A DNA stretch of 64,000 nucleotides from Pectobacterium sp. PL152 (GCA_021907015.1 CP091064.1:2356001-2420000), one strand, 5' to 3'. Shown: positions 31,632 to 41,885, numbered from the stretch's first letter. Notes: a model not told the origin generated them from the sequence alone. A program made the numbers and translations.

Positions 31632-32034
31632 ATGAAAAAGCACTTTCTGTTTTATTGCTGAGCGGTCTGCTGGTCACTAGCGCGACAATTTCGGCGCAAG
31701 AGACCGATCCTCATGCCGTTCCACTGGCAACCGCGTCGGAATTCATCGCTACCGGCAAGTCCTATAACGTCGATTTCGGCGATCAGAAATTCCGTCTGGA
31801 TTTCAAATCACCGGCTGAAATGACGTTCACGTCTCCCGATGGAAAAACAAGGCCGATGTTGCAATCACAACCACGAAGGTCGGTGATGGGGTGTATATGA
31901 TCTACTGGTCACGCCGTGCAGGACAACACGTGGTTCACGTCGACGACTTCAAAAACGGCGTCTCTTATACCAACATCGTGTTACCGGATGGCTCCATTTC
32001 TCGCCGTCAGGGTACGCTGATCGAGATCAAGTAA
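31632..32034 (+). pseudogene. small secreted MoaF-like protein, two frameshifts
   Basis: From ATG 31632 (MKKHFLFLLLSGLLVTSATISAQ after adding a T to 31650-31653) it has a signal peptide. The body is SYNVDFGDQKFRLDFKSPAEMTF, then, with one more A in 31843-31847, ADVAITTTKVGDGVYMIYWSR, HVVHVDDFKNGVSYTN and RRQGTLIEIK to the TAA at 32034. The beta-rich pattern recalls the MoaF-related lipocalin-like domain; this is a fold-level guess. It follows the flavodoxin gene by 36 bases and ends in a terminator, so the two form one transcript opposite the HxlR regulator. Confidence 0.6.
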
Positions 32035-32067
32035 GCGTTTACCGTTTTAGCATCGGCACAAATAGCA

Positions 32068-32091
32068 CGAGGCGGGATCGCTCCCGCCTCG
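32068..32091. terminator. terminator between convergent MoaF-like gene and dcuR
   Basis: CGAGGCGGGA / TCCCGCCTCG, 10-bp GC-rich stem with TCGC loop, followed by TCTCTGTTTCT. Confidence 0.8.
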
Positions 32092-32151
32092 TCTCTGTTT
32101 CTGCTAGCCTTCTTCACCGCTTTTTATTCACTGCCTTTTATTCACAGCTTT

Positions 32152-32874
32152 TTATTCACAGTATTGGCGCAGCGAGTCCTGCTTTTCCGGCAACAGGCGA
32201 TACAGATAAACCGGTCGACCGGTCGAGCCGTACAGGATGTTGGTGGTCAGGATGCCGGTGTCAGACAAGTAGATCAGGTATTTACGGCAGGATACGCGGG
32301 AGATACCTATCGCATTCGCCAGCATTTCGGTAGAGAACTCAATACCCTGATTGCCCTCAATCCACTCGCAGACGGTACGCAGCGTCAGGCTGGTTAGCCC
32401 TTTCGGTAACTTCTTACGTTCGCTGACCGTGCTACTGCTGGTACGGCGAATCAGGTTATCAATATCCGACTGCCCAACAAAATCGCGGTGCTTGAACAAA
32501 TTCGCCTCTTCGCGATAGGCGGTCAGCGCCTGTTCAAAACGCGAGAACTGGAACGGCTTAATCAGATAGTCCACAACACCGTAGTGCAGCGCTTTTTTGA
32601 TGGTATACACATCGCTGGCAGAAGAGATGATGATGACGTCCGTCTTTTCACTGAATTCACGGATAGTCGGCAGCAGATCCAGTCCATTATCCTGCTGCAT
32701 ATAAATGTCCAGCAGTACCAAATCGATTTCCGAGTCAGGTTGCATCAGCAGGTTCCGCGCCTGCTGCAACGTGGGGACGGTCGCATAGCAGCTAAATCCA
32801 GAAACCTGGTTCAGATAAGATTTGTTAAGCTCTGCAACCATGGCATCGTCATCAACAATCAGTACATTAATCAT
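32152..32874 (-). CDS. dcuR: response regulator DcuR
   Basis: 240 residues from MINVLIVDDDAMVAELN (E. coli DcuR 239 and very similar). Receiver domain with acidic cluster DDD, phospho-acceptor Asp in LVLLDIYM, Ser in IIISSAS and Lys in LIKPFQ; then a CitB-type output domain with helix-turn-helix SRVSCRKYLIYL and ending TGRPVYLYRL. The start ATG lies 8 bases inside the end of dcuS. It activates C4-dicarboxylate uptake genes in E. coli; here the adjacent DASS carrier is the obvious target. Confidence 0.93.
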   Translation of the reverse strand: MINVLIVDDDAMVAELNKSYLNQVSGFSCYATVPTLQQARNLLMQPDSEIDLVLLDIYMQQDNGLDLLPTIREFSEKTDVIIISSASDVYTIKKALHYGVVDYLIKPFQFSRFEQALTAYREEANLFKHRDFVGQSDIDNLIRRTSSSTVSERKKLPKGLTSLTLRTVCEWIEGNQGIEFSTEMLANAIGISRVSCRKYLIYLSDTGILTTNILYGSTGRPVYLYRLLPEKQDSLRQYCE

Positions 32875-34495
32875 GGTCAAACAGCCTTGCTTGATAAGGA
32901 ATAGTAACGAAAAACTGGGTGTACACCTCAGGTTCTGATTCAAACTCGATAGTGCCGCCAATCTTCTCCAGACTCTGTTTGGTCAGGTACAGGCCGATAC
33001 CGCGCCCGCTGCCTTTGGTAGAGAATCCCTGTTCATAAATGCGCGCCTGACTCTCCGGCGAAATGCCGGGGCCGTCATCCCCCACAGTACAGTGAAGGCG
33101 GCCATTTTGATGATGGAAACTCACGCTGATTTCGCAGTTTTCCTGCCCATCAATCGCGTCCATCGCATTCTCAATCAGATTACCCAATACGGTAATCAAT
33201 TCATTGGTGGCATCGACATCATCGGTATCTGGCAGCAGACTCTCCTCACTGATGGAGAGCGTAATGCCAAGATCGCGCGCGCGGTTGATTTTACCCAACA
33301 GGAAGCCGGCAATCACTGGCGATTTCACTTTACGAATAATCGAACCAATTTCCGCCTGATAATTATTGGCCGTCTTCAGGATATAATCTTCCAGCTGCGA
33401 GTAATACTTTAAGTGCAGCATCCCCAGAATGACGTGCAGCTTGTTCATAAACTCGTGCGACTGCGCCCGCAGCGCATCCGCATAGTAGGACATCCCACTC
33501 AACCGTTGCAGCAGTTGGCTGATTTCCGTTTTATCACGGAATGTCGCAATTGCGCCGATAATATCGCCCTTCACAAAAACCGGAACGGTGTTAGTCAGCA
33601 GCAGGTGGCCGTTAAAGTTAATCTCTTCATCACGCCGTGGCGTGCCGCTCTCCAGCACCTGTTTCAGGTGCAGATGCTCAAGCCACTGTTCGCTGACGCG
33701 TTCGGCTGGCTTCAACGATGGCGTTTCGCTGCCCTGCGGCTTATTCTGCCGGAACAGCCGTCGCGCCTCATCATTAATTACCGTAATTCGCCCATTCTGG
33801 TCGACCGCGATAACGCCTTCTTTGATGTGTTTGAGCATCGCGTTGCGCTGTTCAAACAGATTCGAGATCTCAAACGGCTCGAATCCCAGCATAATGCGCT
33901 TGAGCACCTTCACCAAAATCAACGTGCCGAGCCAGCCGACCAGCGCCCCCGCCAGCAGCGTCCAGGGGATCATCCAGCGGTTATCGCTAATCACCTTCTG
34001 TACGCTGGTTAAGGCAATCCCCAGCGCGACGACGCCAACCTGCTTATGGTTGCTGTCGAAAACCGGCGTAAAGACCCGCAGCGCAGGATCGAGCGTTCCC
34101 CGATTAATGGCGGTATTTTCCATACCCAGCAGCGCCGGGTAGATATCCCGACCGGCAAAATGCTCGCCAATTCTTTCCGGCTCAGGATGGCTATGGCGCA
34201 CCGTATCCATGTCAGTCACCGTAACGAAAAGCAGTTGATTGCGCAGGCGAATCGTCTCCGCCGCGATCTGCACTTCTTCAGGTCGGCCAATCCCTTTCAG
34301 TTCATCAATGACGACGGGAGAGGCGGCAAATGTGCGAGCAATGGCAAAGGCTTTTTCTCGCAGATGATCTTCTGATAGCTGATTAATGCGAAAAAACAGC
34401 AAGGAATAGACCACCAGCAACACCGCGCCAAGCACAACTGACACCATCAGAAACACCGATGTTCCCAGCTTTAGCGGTGCCTTTTTCTTGCCCAT
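32867..34495 (-). CDS. dcuS: C4-dicarboxylate sensor kinase DcuS
   Basis: 542 residues from MGKKKAPLKLG (E. coli 543). Two TM helices (about 12-34 and 180-200) bracket a periplasmic PAS domain that keeps the ligand residues of E. coli DcuS: Arg and His of TVRHSHPE and Arg and Phe of LRVFTPVF. A cytoplasmic PAS follows (EGVIAVDQNGRITVIND), then phospho-His in SHEFMNKLHVILG and the ATP-binding N and G boxes (LGNLIENAMDA, GDDGPGI, GRGIGLYL). With DcuR it forms a fumarate/succinate/malate-sensing system. Confidence 0.93.
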   Translation of the reverse strand: MGKKKAPLKLGTSVFLMVSVVLGAVLLVVYSLLFFRINQLSEDHLREKAFAIARTFAASPVVIDELKGIGRPEEVQIAAETIRLRNQLLFVTVTDMDTVRHSHPEPERIGEHFAGRDIYPALLGMENTAINRGTLDPALRVFTPVFDSNHKQVGVVALGIALTSVQKVISDNRWMIPWTLLAGALVGWLGTLILVKVLKRIMLGFEPFEISNLFEQRNAMLKHIKEGVIAVDQNGRITVINDEARRLFRQNKPQGSETPSLKPAERVSEQWLEHLHLKQVLESGTPRRDEEINFNGHLLLTNTVPVFVKGDIIGAIATFRDKTEISQLLQRLSGMSYYADALRAQSHEFMNKLHVILGMLHLKYYSQLEDYILKTANNYQAEIGSIIRKVKSPVIAGFLLGKINRARDLGITLSISEESLLPDTDDVDATNELITVLGNLIENAMDAIDGQENCEISVSFHHQNGRLHCTVGDDGPGISPESQARIYEQGFSTKGSGRGIGLYLTKQSLEKIGGTIEFESEPEVYTQFFVTIPYQARLFDHD

Positions 34496-34569
34496 GTCAC
34501 TCTCCGAAACAAACATCATCACACCGTTATCTTATACTGTTTCGTCGCGTTTCGCGTGCCGTGATGCAT

Positions 34570-34594
34570 ACGCCCCGTCACAGGGACAGGGCGT
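34570..34594 (-). terminator. hairpin downstream of the DASS carrier
   Basis: ACGCCC / GGGCGT outer stem extended by GTC / GAC, between the carrier stop (34686) and dcuS. It separates the two units. No T-run. Confidence 0.45.
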
Positions 34595-34685
34595 AGGCGT
34601 GAAGAAAGGAATCAGGCTTAACGTATTGCGGTACATTTTTCGCCTCAGGCATGTCCCGCATCAGGAAAGCCAGTAGTACCTGCGC

Positions 34686-36098
34686 TTACCAGAAGCCGAG
34701 CAGTTTCCACCACATGCTGCCAACACCCAGCCAGATAGGGATGATGACCAGACTGATGGAGAAACCGATCTTCCACCAGGTTCCCAGCGGCATGTAGCCT
34801 GTACCGAACAGAATAGGAGCCGGGCCGCTGGAGTAGTGCGTCGTAGACATAAACAGGTTACTGAAGATACCGAACACCAGCACGGTCAGCATCGGCGGCG
34901 CACCGGCAGCCAGCGCGATAGAGACGAAAATCGCATACATGGCGCTGATATGGGCGATAGCACTCGCCATCAGATAGTGGCTGTAGTAGTAAACCAACAG
35001 CAGCAGACCCAGCATCGGCAGCCAGTGCATGCCACTCACCGCGCTGCCAGCCAGACCACCCAGCCAGGCAATCAGGCCCATTTTGTTGAGCTGACCCGCC
35101 AACGTCATCAGCACGGCAAACCACACCACGGTGTGCCAGGCTTCTTTCTCACCCACCACATCATCCCAGCTCAGCGCACGGCTGAGCAACAGCACGCTCA
35201 GGCCAGCCAGTGCGGTCAGGGTCGCATCGATATTCAGCGTGGAGCCCAGCACCCAGAAGGTCACCAGCCCCAGGAACACGCCCAGCACCACCCACTCGTC
35301 GCGGGTCATTTTGCCCATTTCACGCAGTCTTTCGACGGCGATCGCACGCATTTCTGAGGTTTTCTTCAGTTCAGGCGGATAGAAACGGTAGATCAGGTAA
35401 GGAATCAGCGCCAATGACAGGAAGCCCGGCAGCAGTGTCGCCAGCGCCCAGTCCGTCCAACTGATGTGAATACCAAACTGAGAAGCCAGCTTCGCCACCA
35501 TCGGGTTGCCCGCCATGGAGGTCATGAACATCGCGGAGGTTACGGCGTTACATTGGAAAATAGACTGCACCAGGAACGCACCAATGCGGCGCTGCGTGCC
35601 TTTTTCCGGTGTGGAATCATAGGCCTCAGCAATCGACCGGAACAGCGGTGTGATAATCCCGCCGCAGCGTGCAGACGTGGAAGGCATGGCCGGGGCAAAC
35701 AGCAGGTCGGTAAAGACCAGACCATACGCCAGACCGAGAGAACTGTTCCCCAGCTTGCTGATGAACAGCAGACCAATACGCCGACCGAAGCCGGTTTTGA
35801 TAAAGCCGCGAGAGATAAAGAAGGCGCAGGCGATCATCCAAATGGTGGGATCGCTAAAGCCCGCCAGCACATCTTTAATGGACAATAACCCCAATATGGC
35901 GACCGAGGTCAGGCTGAACATCGCCATCGCGCCAAGCGGGTAAGGAGAGAGAATCAGACCGACAACGGTGGCAATGAAAATCGCCATCAGGTGCCAGGCA
36001 TCGGGTTTAACCCCATCAGGAACCGGCAATAACCATAAGCCACCGGCAATACAAAGGATAATTAGAAGCTTTATTAACCTGCTGTTATTCGCAGACAT
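34686..36098 (-). CDS. DASS-family dicarboxylate carrier (CitT/TtdT/YflS-like)
   Basis: 470 residues from MSANNSRLIKLL, about 12 TM segments. Family marks: SSLGLAYGLVFTDLLFAPAMPSTSAR with the SNT-like region, QCNAVTSAMFMTSMAGNP, and a second repeat with TTHYSSGPAPILFGTGY. Members are Na+-coupled importers or antiporters for succinate, tartrate, citrate or 2-oxoglutarate. Being next to dcuSR, C4-dicarboxylates are the best guess. An ATG 18 bases upstream is an alternative start. Confidence 0.85.
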   Translation of the reverse strand: MSANNSRLIKLLIILCIAGGLWLLPVPDGVKPDAWHLMAIFIATVVGLILSPYPLGAMAMFSLTSVAILGLLSIKDVLAGFSDPTIWMIACAFFISRGFIKTGFGRRIGLLFISKLGNSSLGLAYGLVFTDLLFAPAMPSTSARCGGIITPLFRSIAEAYDSTPEKGTQRRIGAFLVQSIFQCNAVTSAMFMTSMAGNPMVAKLASQFGIHISWTDWALATLLPGFLSLALIPYLIYRFYPPELKKTSEMRAIAVERLREMGKMTRDEWVVLGVFLGLVTFWVLGSTLNIDATLTALAGLSVLLLSRALSWDDVVGEKEAWHTVVWFAVLMTLAGQLNKMGLIAWLGGLAGSAVSGMHWLPMLGLLLLVYYYSHYLMASAIAHISAMYAIFVSIALAAGAPPMLTVLVFGIFSNLFMSTTHYSSGPAPILFGTGYMPLGTWWKIGFSISLVIIPIWLGVGSMWWKLLGFW

Positions 36099-36679
36099 AA
36101 GAACACCACTCTTCATTAAAACGGAATTCTGTATTCCCCGTCGTACTTCGAGCCAAGTTTGTGCTGCTCTCGAATTATTCAGGAGATATTCACGACGGAT
36201 GTCCCGTGCGGAGGAGTGGGTATTTCGTTATTCTTCCTTCGTCACCCTGCTGAAAACAACGCAACAGGAATCATCTGCGGAAAAAAAGACGAGAAAACAA
36301 GGGTTCAGGGTGCTTCTCTCGTCTAATCAAATCAAGTGATTAATGAAGAGATAGTATTATAATGCGTCGTCAAAATAGCGTAACTTTAGTTACTAAAGGG
36401 GTTCATTAATTTATTTAAGAAACTATCACGGTTTTAATTTCCCGATAAAAAATCGTTTAAATTCAATAATAATTGACATTTAGAGAACATAAAATTAACG
36501 AAATTAACGACAAGGAAATGATAAAAAAACATTATACCTAATAGTGGTAATATAATTCGTTCCCAGACAGTCAGTTATCTATTCCTTATTTATTTACTCA
36601 GGTACTCCCCTCTTCATAAATAAAAAATAAATGGCCATTTGCCGGCGAAAAATATTATTTTTTATCCAGCTGATAACAT
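36099..36679. other. non-coding region upstream of the DASS carrier and behind yidE
   Basis: 580 bases without a supported gene. From 36340 to 36560 it is very AT-rich, suited to hold the DcuR-dependent promoter of the carrier, but I cannot define -10/-35 boxes with confidence. Confidence 0.4.
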
Positions 36680-38338
36680 TTAGAGCGCCAGGAACAACAC
36701 GGCTAATAGCTGCGGTGACATAATTCGCAGAAACATCGCCAGCGGATAAACCGTCGCATAAGACAACGCCGCTGCACCGCTGGTCGGGTGTAGTCCATTG
36801 GCAAACGCCAACGCAGGCGGATCGGTCATAGAGCCCGCCAGCATGCCGCACAGCGTCAGATAGTTCATCTTACCCAGCGCTCGCGCCAGTATGCCGACCA
36901 GCAGCAGCGGCACAATGGTAATCAGCGCACCGTAGCCAATCCACCACACGCCGTCGCCGTTCAATAACGTATCAATGAAATCGCCGCCGGATTTCAGCCC
37001 CACCACCGACAGGAACAGCACAATGCCGAGCTCGCGCAGCGCCAGGTTCGCACTGGGCGGCATAAACCAGTGAAGCTTACCGATACCGCCAATGCGCCCC
37101 AACACCAGCGCCACCACCAGCGGCCCGCCCGCCAGACCAAGCCGCAACGCGACGGGAAAGCCGGGAATCATCAGCGGCACAGAGCCCAGTAATACGCCTA
37201 GCCCAATGCCGATAAAGACGGGCAGCATCTGTACCTGCTGGAGTTTTTGCTGCGCATTCCCCACGATATCTGCCACAGCATCGATCGCCGCTTTTCGCCC
37301 CACCAGATTCAAAATGTCGCCAAATTGCAGGCTGGCCTGATTGCTGGCAACCAGCTCGACGCCCGCACGGTTCAGGCGTGAAATCACAACATCGTAGTTT
37401 TGCTTCAGATTGAGTTCGCGAATCTTGCGTCCCAGCACCTTCTCATTCGTCACCACCACGCGTTCAACGTGCAGATCCGTACCGCGCGTCGAGAGCGATG
37501 CCGCCACTTCATTACCGATGACCAGCCGCGCCTGCTCCAGATCGTTTTTCGCACCAACCAGATGCAGATAGTCACCCAGTTGAATGAGCGTCTGCGGCGA
37601 CGGCACCATTAGCTCATCGCCGCGTTTTAACCGGGAGCAGACAATGGTGTCACGGTTCAGAATCGGCACATCCTGAATCGCCAACCCTTGCAGATTGGTA
37701 TTCGTCACCGACACATTCATGGTGTGCAGTTGTTCATGATGCTGGCCGTTGCTGACTTCAAACTGCTTCGCCTCGTTCTCCACCGCCACGCGGAACAGCA
37801 CGCGCATCAGCCACATCACCAGTAAAATGCCGCAGATCCCCAGCGGATACGCCATCGCGTAGCCCGTCCCCATCTGGTTAACCAATGCCGTGCTCGAACC
37901 GAGATCGGTCAGAATCTGCTGACCCGCGCCCAGCGACGGGGTATTGGTCACCGCACCGGAAAAAATACCGAGGATAATGGGCAACGGAATATTAAGCAGC
38001 TTATGTAGCAGGACGGTCACCACACAGCCGAGGAACACCGTTAGCAGGGCGAACGCATTGAGGCGCAGGCCAGATACGCGCAAAGAGGAAAAGAAACCCG
38101 GCCCGACCTGAATGCCAATGGTATAGACAAACAGAATCAGTCCGAACTCCTGAATGACGTGCAACATGTCATCATTCAGTTGAATCTGGTACTGATGGGC
38201 AACATGCCCGACGATGATCCCACCGAACAGGACCCCGCCAATCCCTAAACCGACGCCATAAATCCGCCAATTGCCGATCCATAACCCCAGAACCGCAACC
38301 AGCGCCAGCATACTCACGGTAAGTGCGATATCACTCAT
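36680..38338 (-). CDS. yidE: AspT/YidE/YbjL-family membrane antiporter YidE
   Basis: 552 residues (E. coli YidE 553). Two membrane halves, each with the GLGxGG-type AspT duplication motif ([24 protein letters not shown] and [27 protein letters not shown]), separated by two TrkA-C domains at about residues 200-370 ([23 protein letters not shown]). The substrate is unknown. It follows ibpB as in E. coli. Confidence 0.92.
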   Translation of the reverse strand: MSDIALTVSMLALVAVLGLWIGNWRIYGVGLGIGGVLFGGIIVGHVAHQYQIQLNDDMLHVIQEFGLILFVYTIGIQVGPGFFSSLRVSGLRLNAFALLTVFLGCVVTVLLHKLLNIPLPIILGIFSGAVTNTPSLGAGQQILTDLGSSTALVNQMGTGYAMAYPLGICGILLVMWLMRVLFRVAVENEAKQFEVSNGQHHEQLHTMNVSVTNTNLQGLAIQDVPILNRDTIVCSRLKRGDELMVPSPQTLIQLGDYLHLVGAKNDLEQARLVIGNEVAASLSTRGTDLHVERVVVTNEKVLGRKIRELNLKQNYDVVISRLNRAGVELVASNQASLQFGDILNLVGRKAAIDAVADIVGNAQQKLQQVQMLPVFIGIGLGVLLGSVPLMIPGFPVALRLGLAGGPLVVALVLGRIGGIGKLHWFMPPSANLALRELGIVLFLSVVGLKSGGDFIDTLLNGDGVWWIGYGALITIVPLLLVGILARALGKMNYLTLCGMLAGSMTDPPALAFANGLHPTSGAAALSYATVYPLAMFLRIMSPQLLAVLFLAL

Positions 38339-38515
38339 ACCCGTATCCTTTGCGGACGTTTTTATTGGGAAATGTCACTGCCGTTCACTCTATTACGAGT
38401 CTATTTTGATTCTGGCAGAATGCCGGGGAAGGAAACGTGGCGGGCAACACAAAACCGCGCCCGTAATGAGACGGGCGCGGGAAATCATCAGGTTAATAAC
38501 GCGGATGTCGCGTTA

Positions 38516-38965
38516 TTACGCATCTTCAGCAGGCTGCTGGTTCAATGCCGGGCGTCCACCGCCGATGGCGATGCGCTGCGGCTGCAAGGCTTCCGGCACG
38601 TCACGCACCAGATCGATATGCAGCAGGCCATTTTCAAAGTGTGCATCAGACACATGCAGATGCTCGGCCAACGTAAAGCTCAGCGTGAAAGGCTTAAACA
38701 CCAGCCCCTGATGCAGATATTCCACGGCTTTCTCGGTCGGTGCCGGAGAACCTTTCACGGTCAGGCGTGGGCCTTCTACTTCGATATCCAGATCGCTCTG
38801 TCGGAACCCCGCCAGCGCCAGCGTGATGCGGTAGTGGTTGTCGTCTTTCTTCTCGATGTTATACGGAGGAAAATCAATCGGTTCCTGGCTGCCTTGCATT
38901 GAGCTGGCTAATTTGTCGAAACCGATCCACTGACGCAGTAAAGGTGATAAGTCGTAGTTACGCAT
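38516..38965 (-). CDS. ibpB: small heat-shock protein IbpB
   Basis: 149 residues; [42 protein letters not shown] and a central alpha-crystallin domain with the [17 protein letters not shown] strand. It holds unfolded proteins in refoldable form together with IbpA for handover to DnaK and ClpB. The leader carries a thermometer-like hairpin. The long Gln/Pro/Ala tail is typical of IbpB. Confidence 0.95.
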   Translation of the reverse strand: MRNYDLSPLLRQWIGFDKLASSMQGSQEPIDFPPYNIEKKDDNHYRITLALAGFRQSDLDIEVEGPRLTVKGSPAPTEKAVEYLHQGLVFKPFTLSFTLAEHLHVSDAHFENGLLHIDLVRDVPEALQPQRIAIGGGRPALNQQPAEDA

Positions 38966-38992
38966 GATATGACTCCTTCTAAGAAGCGAGAT
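38966..38992 (-). promoter_or_regulatory. ibpB: RNA-thermometer-like hairpin before ibpB
   Basis: On the minus strand TCGCTTCTTAGAAGGAG folds so that CTTCT pairs with AAGGAG, hiding the ribosome site. It contains the U(U/C)GCU motif of ROSE elements (UCGCU). Confidence 0.6.
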
Positions 38993-39129
38993 TAAGTGCC
39001 CATACGGGCGTACCTTATGCCAGCCACGATGCCATAGCTGGCGTCGTCCCCATTCGGCAGACGATATGCTTATTTATGGCGCTGCCCTTTCAGGCAATGC
39101 GCGATTCGTGCAAATAACGTAATGTTGAT

Positions 39130-39543
39130 TTACTTGATTTCAATCCGGCGCGGCTTCATCGCTTCCGGCACGATGCGCTCGAGATCGATGTACAGCAGCC
39201 CGTTTTCCAGATTGGCGCCTTTCACCTGAATATGTTCGGCCAGCTGGAATTTACGCTCGAAGTTACGCTCGGCAATACCCTGATACAGGTAGTTGCGGGC
39301 AACCTGCTCACCGGCGTGGGCGCCTTTTACAATCAATAAGTTGTCGTGCGCCGTGATGTCCAGTTCCTGCTCGGCGAAGCCAGCTACGGCAATCGCGATA
39401 CGGTATTGGTTCTCGTCAACCAGCTCGACGTTGTAGGGAGGATAGCCGCCGTTACTCTGGGTCTGACCGGTTTCTAACAGATTGAACAGGCGATCAAAAC
39501 CAATAGCGGAACGGTACAGTGGGGAAAAATCGGGGTTACGCAT
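39130..39543 (-). CDS. ibpA: small heat-shock protein IbpA
   Basis: 137 residues as in E. coli; [44 protein letters not shown], alpha-crystallin domain with [17 protein letters not shown] and the C-terminal RIEIK. IbpA recognises aggregating proteins and also represses its own translation in E. coli. A sigma-32-like promoter and a ROSE-like leader precede it; ibpB lies 164 bases downstream in the same operon. Confidence 0.95.
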   Translation of the reverse strand: MRNPDFSPLYRSAIGFDRLFNLLETGQTQSNGGYPPYNVELVDENQYRIAIAVAGFAEQELDITAHDNLLIVKGAHAGEQVARNYLYQGIAERNFERKFQLAEHIQVKGANLENGLLYIDLERIVPEAMKPRRIEIK

Positions 39544-39647
39544 AAAACAGCCTCCTAAACATGCAGCGAGGATTTATTCTTACCTTCCCTAGGGACAGGC
39601 TCACAGCCGGAACGGATACCCTGACGGCGTATCGTTTTCTTCCGGCT
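39544..39647 (-). ncRNA. ibpA: ROSE-like RNA thermometer in the ibpA 5' UTR
   Basis: The leader folds into a 5' stem AGCCGGAA / TTCCGGCT enclosing GATAC / GTATC, a small CCCTAGGG stem, and a last hairpin where UCCUCGCU faces the AGGAGG ribosome site. UCGCU fits the conserved U(U/C)GCU anti-SD motif of ROSE elements, which melt at high temperature to permit translation. Confidence 0.75.
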
Positions 39648-39655
39648 TATTATCA

Positions 39656-39682
39656 ATATGGTGACCCCCTCAGACTTTCAAG
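39656..39682 (-). promoter_or_regulatory. sigma-32 heat-shock promoter of ibpAB
   Basis: On the minus strand, CTTGAAA (-35, perfect) is followed after 12 bases by CACCATAT, close to the sigma-32 -10 consensus CCCCATNT. It starts transcription just before the ROSE-like leader. Confidence 0.75.
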
Positions 39683-39924
39683 AGGCAAAAAGGAAAAATC
39701 ACTGTGTTTCATGCAATATTCACTCACACTGCGGGTGTTATCACATACACTCAAAATAGGCAGGTTTTGGCCTAGTGCCGAACGTTTAAGCATCAAGATA
39801 CACGGGACGATCGCAGGGGTGAAACCTCCCTGCGGGAACCTCCGTTTCCCCTAACAACGGACTTAAGTGACCGGTATTAGACTCTTGACCCGCTCTGGCA
39901 GCAGGCTATTAATGGACAGGTAAT

Positions 39925-40335
39925 ATGACCTTACTGAAAAGTGCATTGTTCTCTTTCATCATTACCGGTAGCGGCGCGGTGGCAACCAGCGGTTGTTCCA
40001 GCGTCATGACGCATACCGGAAGCGATCAGGGATACTATTCCGGCACGCGCGCCAGCATGGATATGCTGCGTGACGACGACACGAGTTGGGCCATGATGCC
40101 GCTGGTGGTGATCGACCTGCCGTTCTCAGCGGTTGCCGATACGGTGCTGCTGCCCTACGACTACTATCGCTCAGGCAGCGATAAGAACAAACTGTCGACG
40201 CGCGAACGCATTTCGCACAGCGAAGAGCAAAACCAGACAGCCAGCTCACAGCTTGCCACTATGCCTAGTAACAATACTATGCCTAATAACAACACCATGC
40301 CTCATAACAGCACTATGTCGCATAACCAGCTGTAA
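39925..40335 (+). CDS. yidQ: YidQ-like outer-membrane lipoprotein (DUF1375) with repeat tail
   Basis: 136 residues. Signal peptide with lipobox ATSGC (Cys about 24), then CSSVMTHTGSDQGYYSGTRAS, DLPFSAVADTVLLPYDYYR, matching E. coli YidQ/YceK. Function unknown. The C-terminal quarter is Asn/Met-rich and made of an 18-bp DNA tandem repeat, absent from E. coli YidQ. Divergent from ibpA, convergent with yidR, which overlaps its end by about 23 bases. Confidence 0.85.
   Translation: MTLLKSALFSFIITGSGAVATSGCSSVMTHTGSDQGYYSGTRASMDMLRDDDTSWAMMPLVVIDLPFSAVADTVLLPYDYYRSGSDKNKLSTRERISHSEEQNQTASSQLATMPSNNTMPNNNTMPHNSTMSHNQL
40261..40330 (+). repeat. 18-bp tandem repeat inside yidQ
   Basis: Three full 18-base units starting at 40261, 40279 and 40297 plus a partial fourth at 40315, each encoding M-P-x-N-x-T (MPSNNT, MPNNNT, MPHNST, MSHNQL). 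The unit keeps the reading frame, so copy number can vary without breaking the gene. Confidence 0.85.
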
Positions 40336-41649
40336 TGGCTCTGCATTCACCATGAACCCGTGCGCGCGGGTTATGCCGTCGCCACAACAAAAGCTGATTA
40401 AAGCCGCCAATCTCCCGCATATACGCAATGTGTTTCCCATCAGGGGAAAAGACCACGGCATCCGCACTCGGTGCGCTGTCCGTCCGCGCCGTCAGCCGAA
40501 CAAGTTCACCGCTTTTCGCCTCACACAGCATGATGCTGTTGTCACACACAAACGCCAGAGAACGCCCATTCGGATGCCAGTTAAAGGCAGACTGTACACC
40601 GTGCTCCGTGCGCGTTACCTGCCTTGGCTCACCGCCATTCGGGGAAAGCGTCCACAGCTGAACCACTCCCGTTTCATCACGCATCAGGAAAGCAATCTCG
40701 CTACCGTCGGGCGAAGCTCGCAGCCAGTGGCGCGGCTGATTCACCAAGCCAGGATAACGACGCGAATGCGTAAAGGTTAAACGCCGTTGCTGCACGCCCG
40801 CTGGCGGCGCAGGCATTGAGGTTGCCGTTCCTGCCAGAGGCGCATCCCCGCTTTGGCGTAATCCTCCAGCGCGTCCGGCAAATCGACGATAAAGATCTCC
40901 GGCACCGTTGTCCCGTCCGCCGCACGCGTATCGCCGATGAACGCCAACGCCCAGCGCTGGCGCGCACCGTCCTGTCGGATATAGCCCGCCGTTCCTACCC
41001 AACCTTCTTCATAGGCGCGATTGATCTCATCGCTGCCGGGCTGCGGCTGCGGCGTCGTTCTGCTGACTAGCACACAGTAGTGGCTGCCGTCATATTCGCG
41101 CGGATGGCGCTTCTCAACGGCGACAGCCTGTAGCGGCACGGCTACGCCCACGTTGCGCAAGTTCAATGCCGGATCGTACTCATGCAGCACATGGTCGTTA
41201 TAGGTAAAGCTCAGGCGGCTGGCATCCGGACTGAAGACGTGAACGTGCGTACCGCCGCGCAGCGCACCGGCCTGATAAGGCGACGTAATAGAGAAAGCAT
41301 CAAGCGTGATGGCCTTATCGCGCTGGCAATCCGCCACTATCGTTCCACGGCGATGGTGAAAATCATACTGCCACTCGCCATCTGGATTTTCCGGCCCGTG
41401 GATAAAGACGTAGCGTAGCGGCTCCTGCGGGCTACAGGTCACTACGCCCACATGTGCGCCCGCTGTCGCCCGATAAATCACCTCGGTTTCCCGGCTTGTC
41501 AGGTGTACTCGCTCAATTGTCAGCCCAGTGAATGAAGATCCATAGGGTCTTATGTCATAAACCAGCCAATTCCCATCATATGACCAGCAGTTAATATTGG
41601 TAAGTTGATGACCAGCAGCATTAAACGTTAGTTGAACCTCAACAGACAA
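40313..41649 (-). pseudogene. yidR: YidR-like beta-propeller protein (DUF3748), one frameshift
   Basis: About 445 residues, related along its length to E. coli YidR: QLTFNAAGHQLTN, AHVGVVTCSP, YVFIHGPENPDGEWQYDFHHRRG, GGTHVHVFSPDASRLSFTYNDH, PGSDEINRAYEEGWVG, then in a second frame GVQQRRLTFTHSRRYPGLV and SADAVVFSPDGKHIAYM. A single G is missing from the G-run (C 40846-40849 on plus); with it AKAGDAPLAGTATS joins the halves. WD40/TolB-like repeats suggest a seven-blade propeller. The start is uncertain: a TTG at 41649 has GGGGTGA upstream. No function is established. Confidence 0.85.
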
Positions 41650-41811
41650 GACATCACCCCACTTATTCAATATCAGTCAATTTTTTGTAAATAAATTTCA
41701 GTTTTATGTATAACTTATTGTTTTTAATTTAAAAAAAACAAACAACATCAATAAATATCATTCAAAAAAATAGAAAGACTACCTCAATAACATCCGTTTT
41801 TTAATTTATTA

Positions 41812-41855
41812 GCATCGGCGTAACATTCTTCATATCGAAAGGGCAGCCCCCTTTC
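41812..41855 (+). promoter_or_regulatory. conserved promoter/5' UTR hairpin, DUF1471 gene A
   Basis: GCATCGGCGTAA followed by a stem GAAAGGG / CCCTTTC (41837-41843 / 41849-41855). The same arrangement, with a changed stem that still pairs, precedes the second DUF1471 gene at 49739-49781. TAACAT right after the GGCG could be the -10 box. Confidence 0.6.
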
Positions 41856-41885
41856 ACCTATCAAATCAGGAAAGGATAAGACATC

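Noticed and set aside
32152-34495. Calling the two-component pair citAB/dpiBA because of the citrate-like symporter 3 kb away
   Set aside because: The sensor retains DcuS-specific residues and near-identity blocks with E. coli DcuS, and the regulator matches DcuR in length and sequence.
39812-39834. CGCAGGG/CCCTGCG hairpin between ibpA and yidQ as a terminator
   Set aside because: It lies between divergent genes with no T-run, so there is nothing for it to terminate; kept only as a weak structure.
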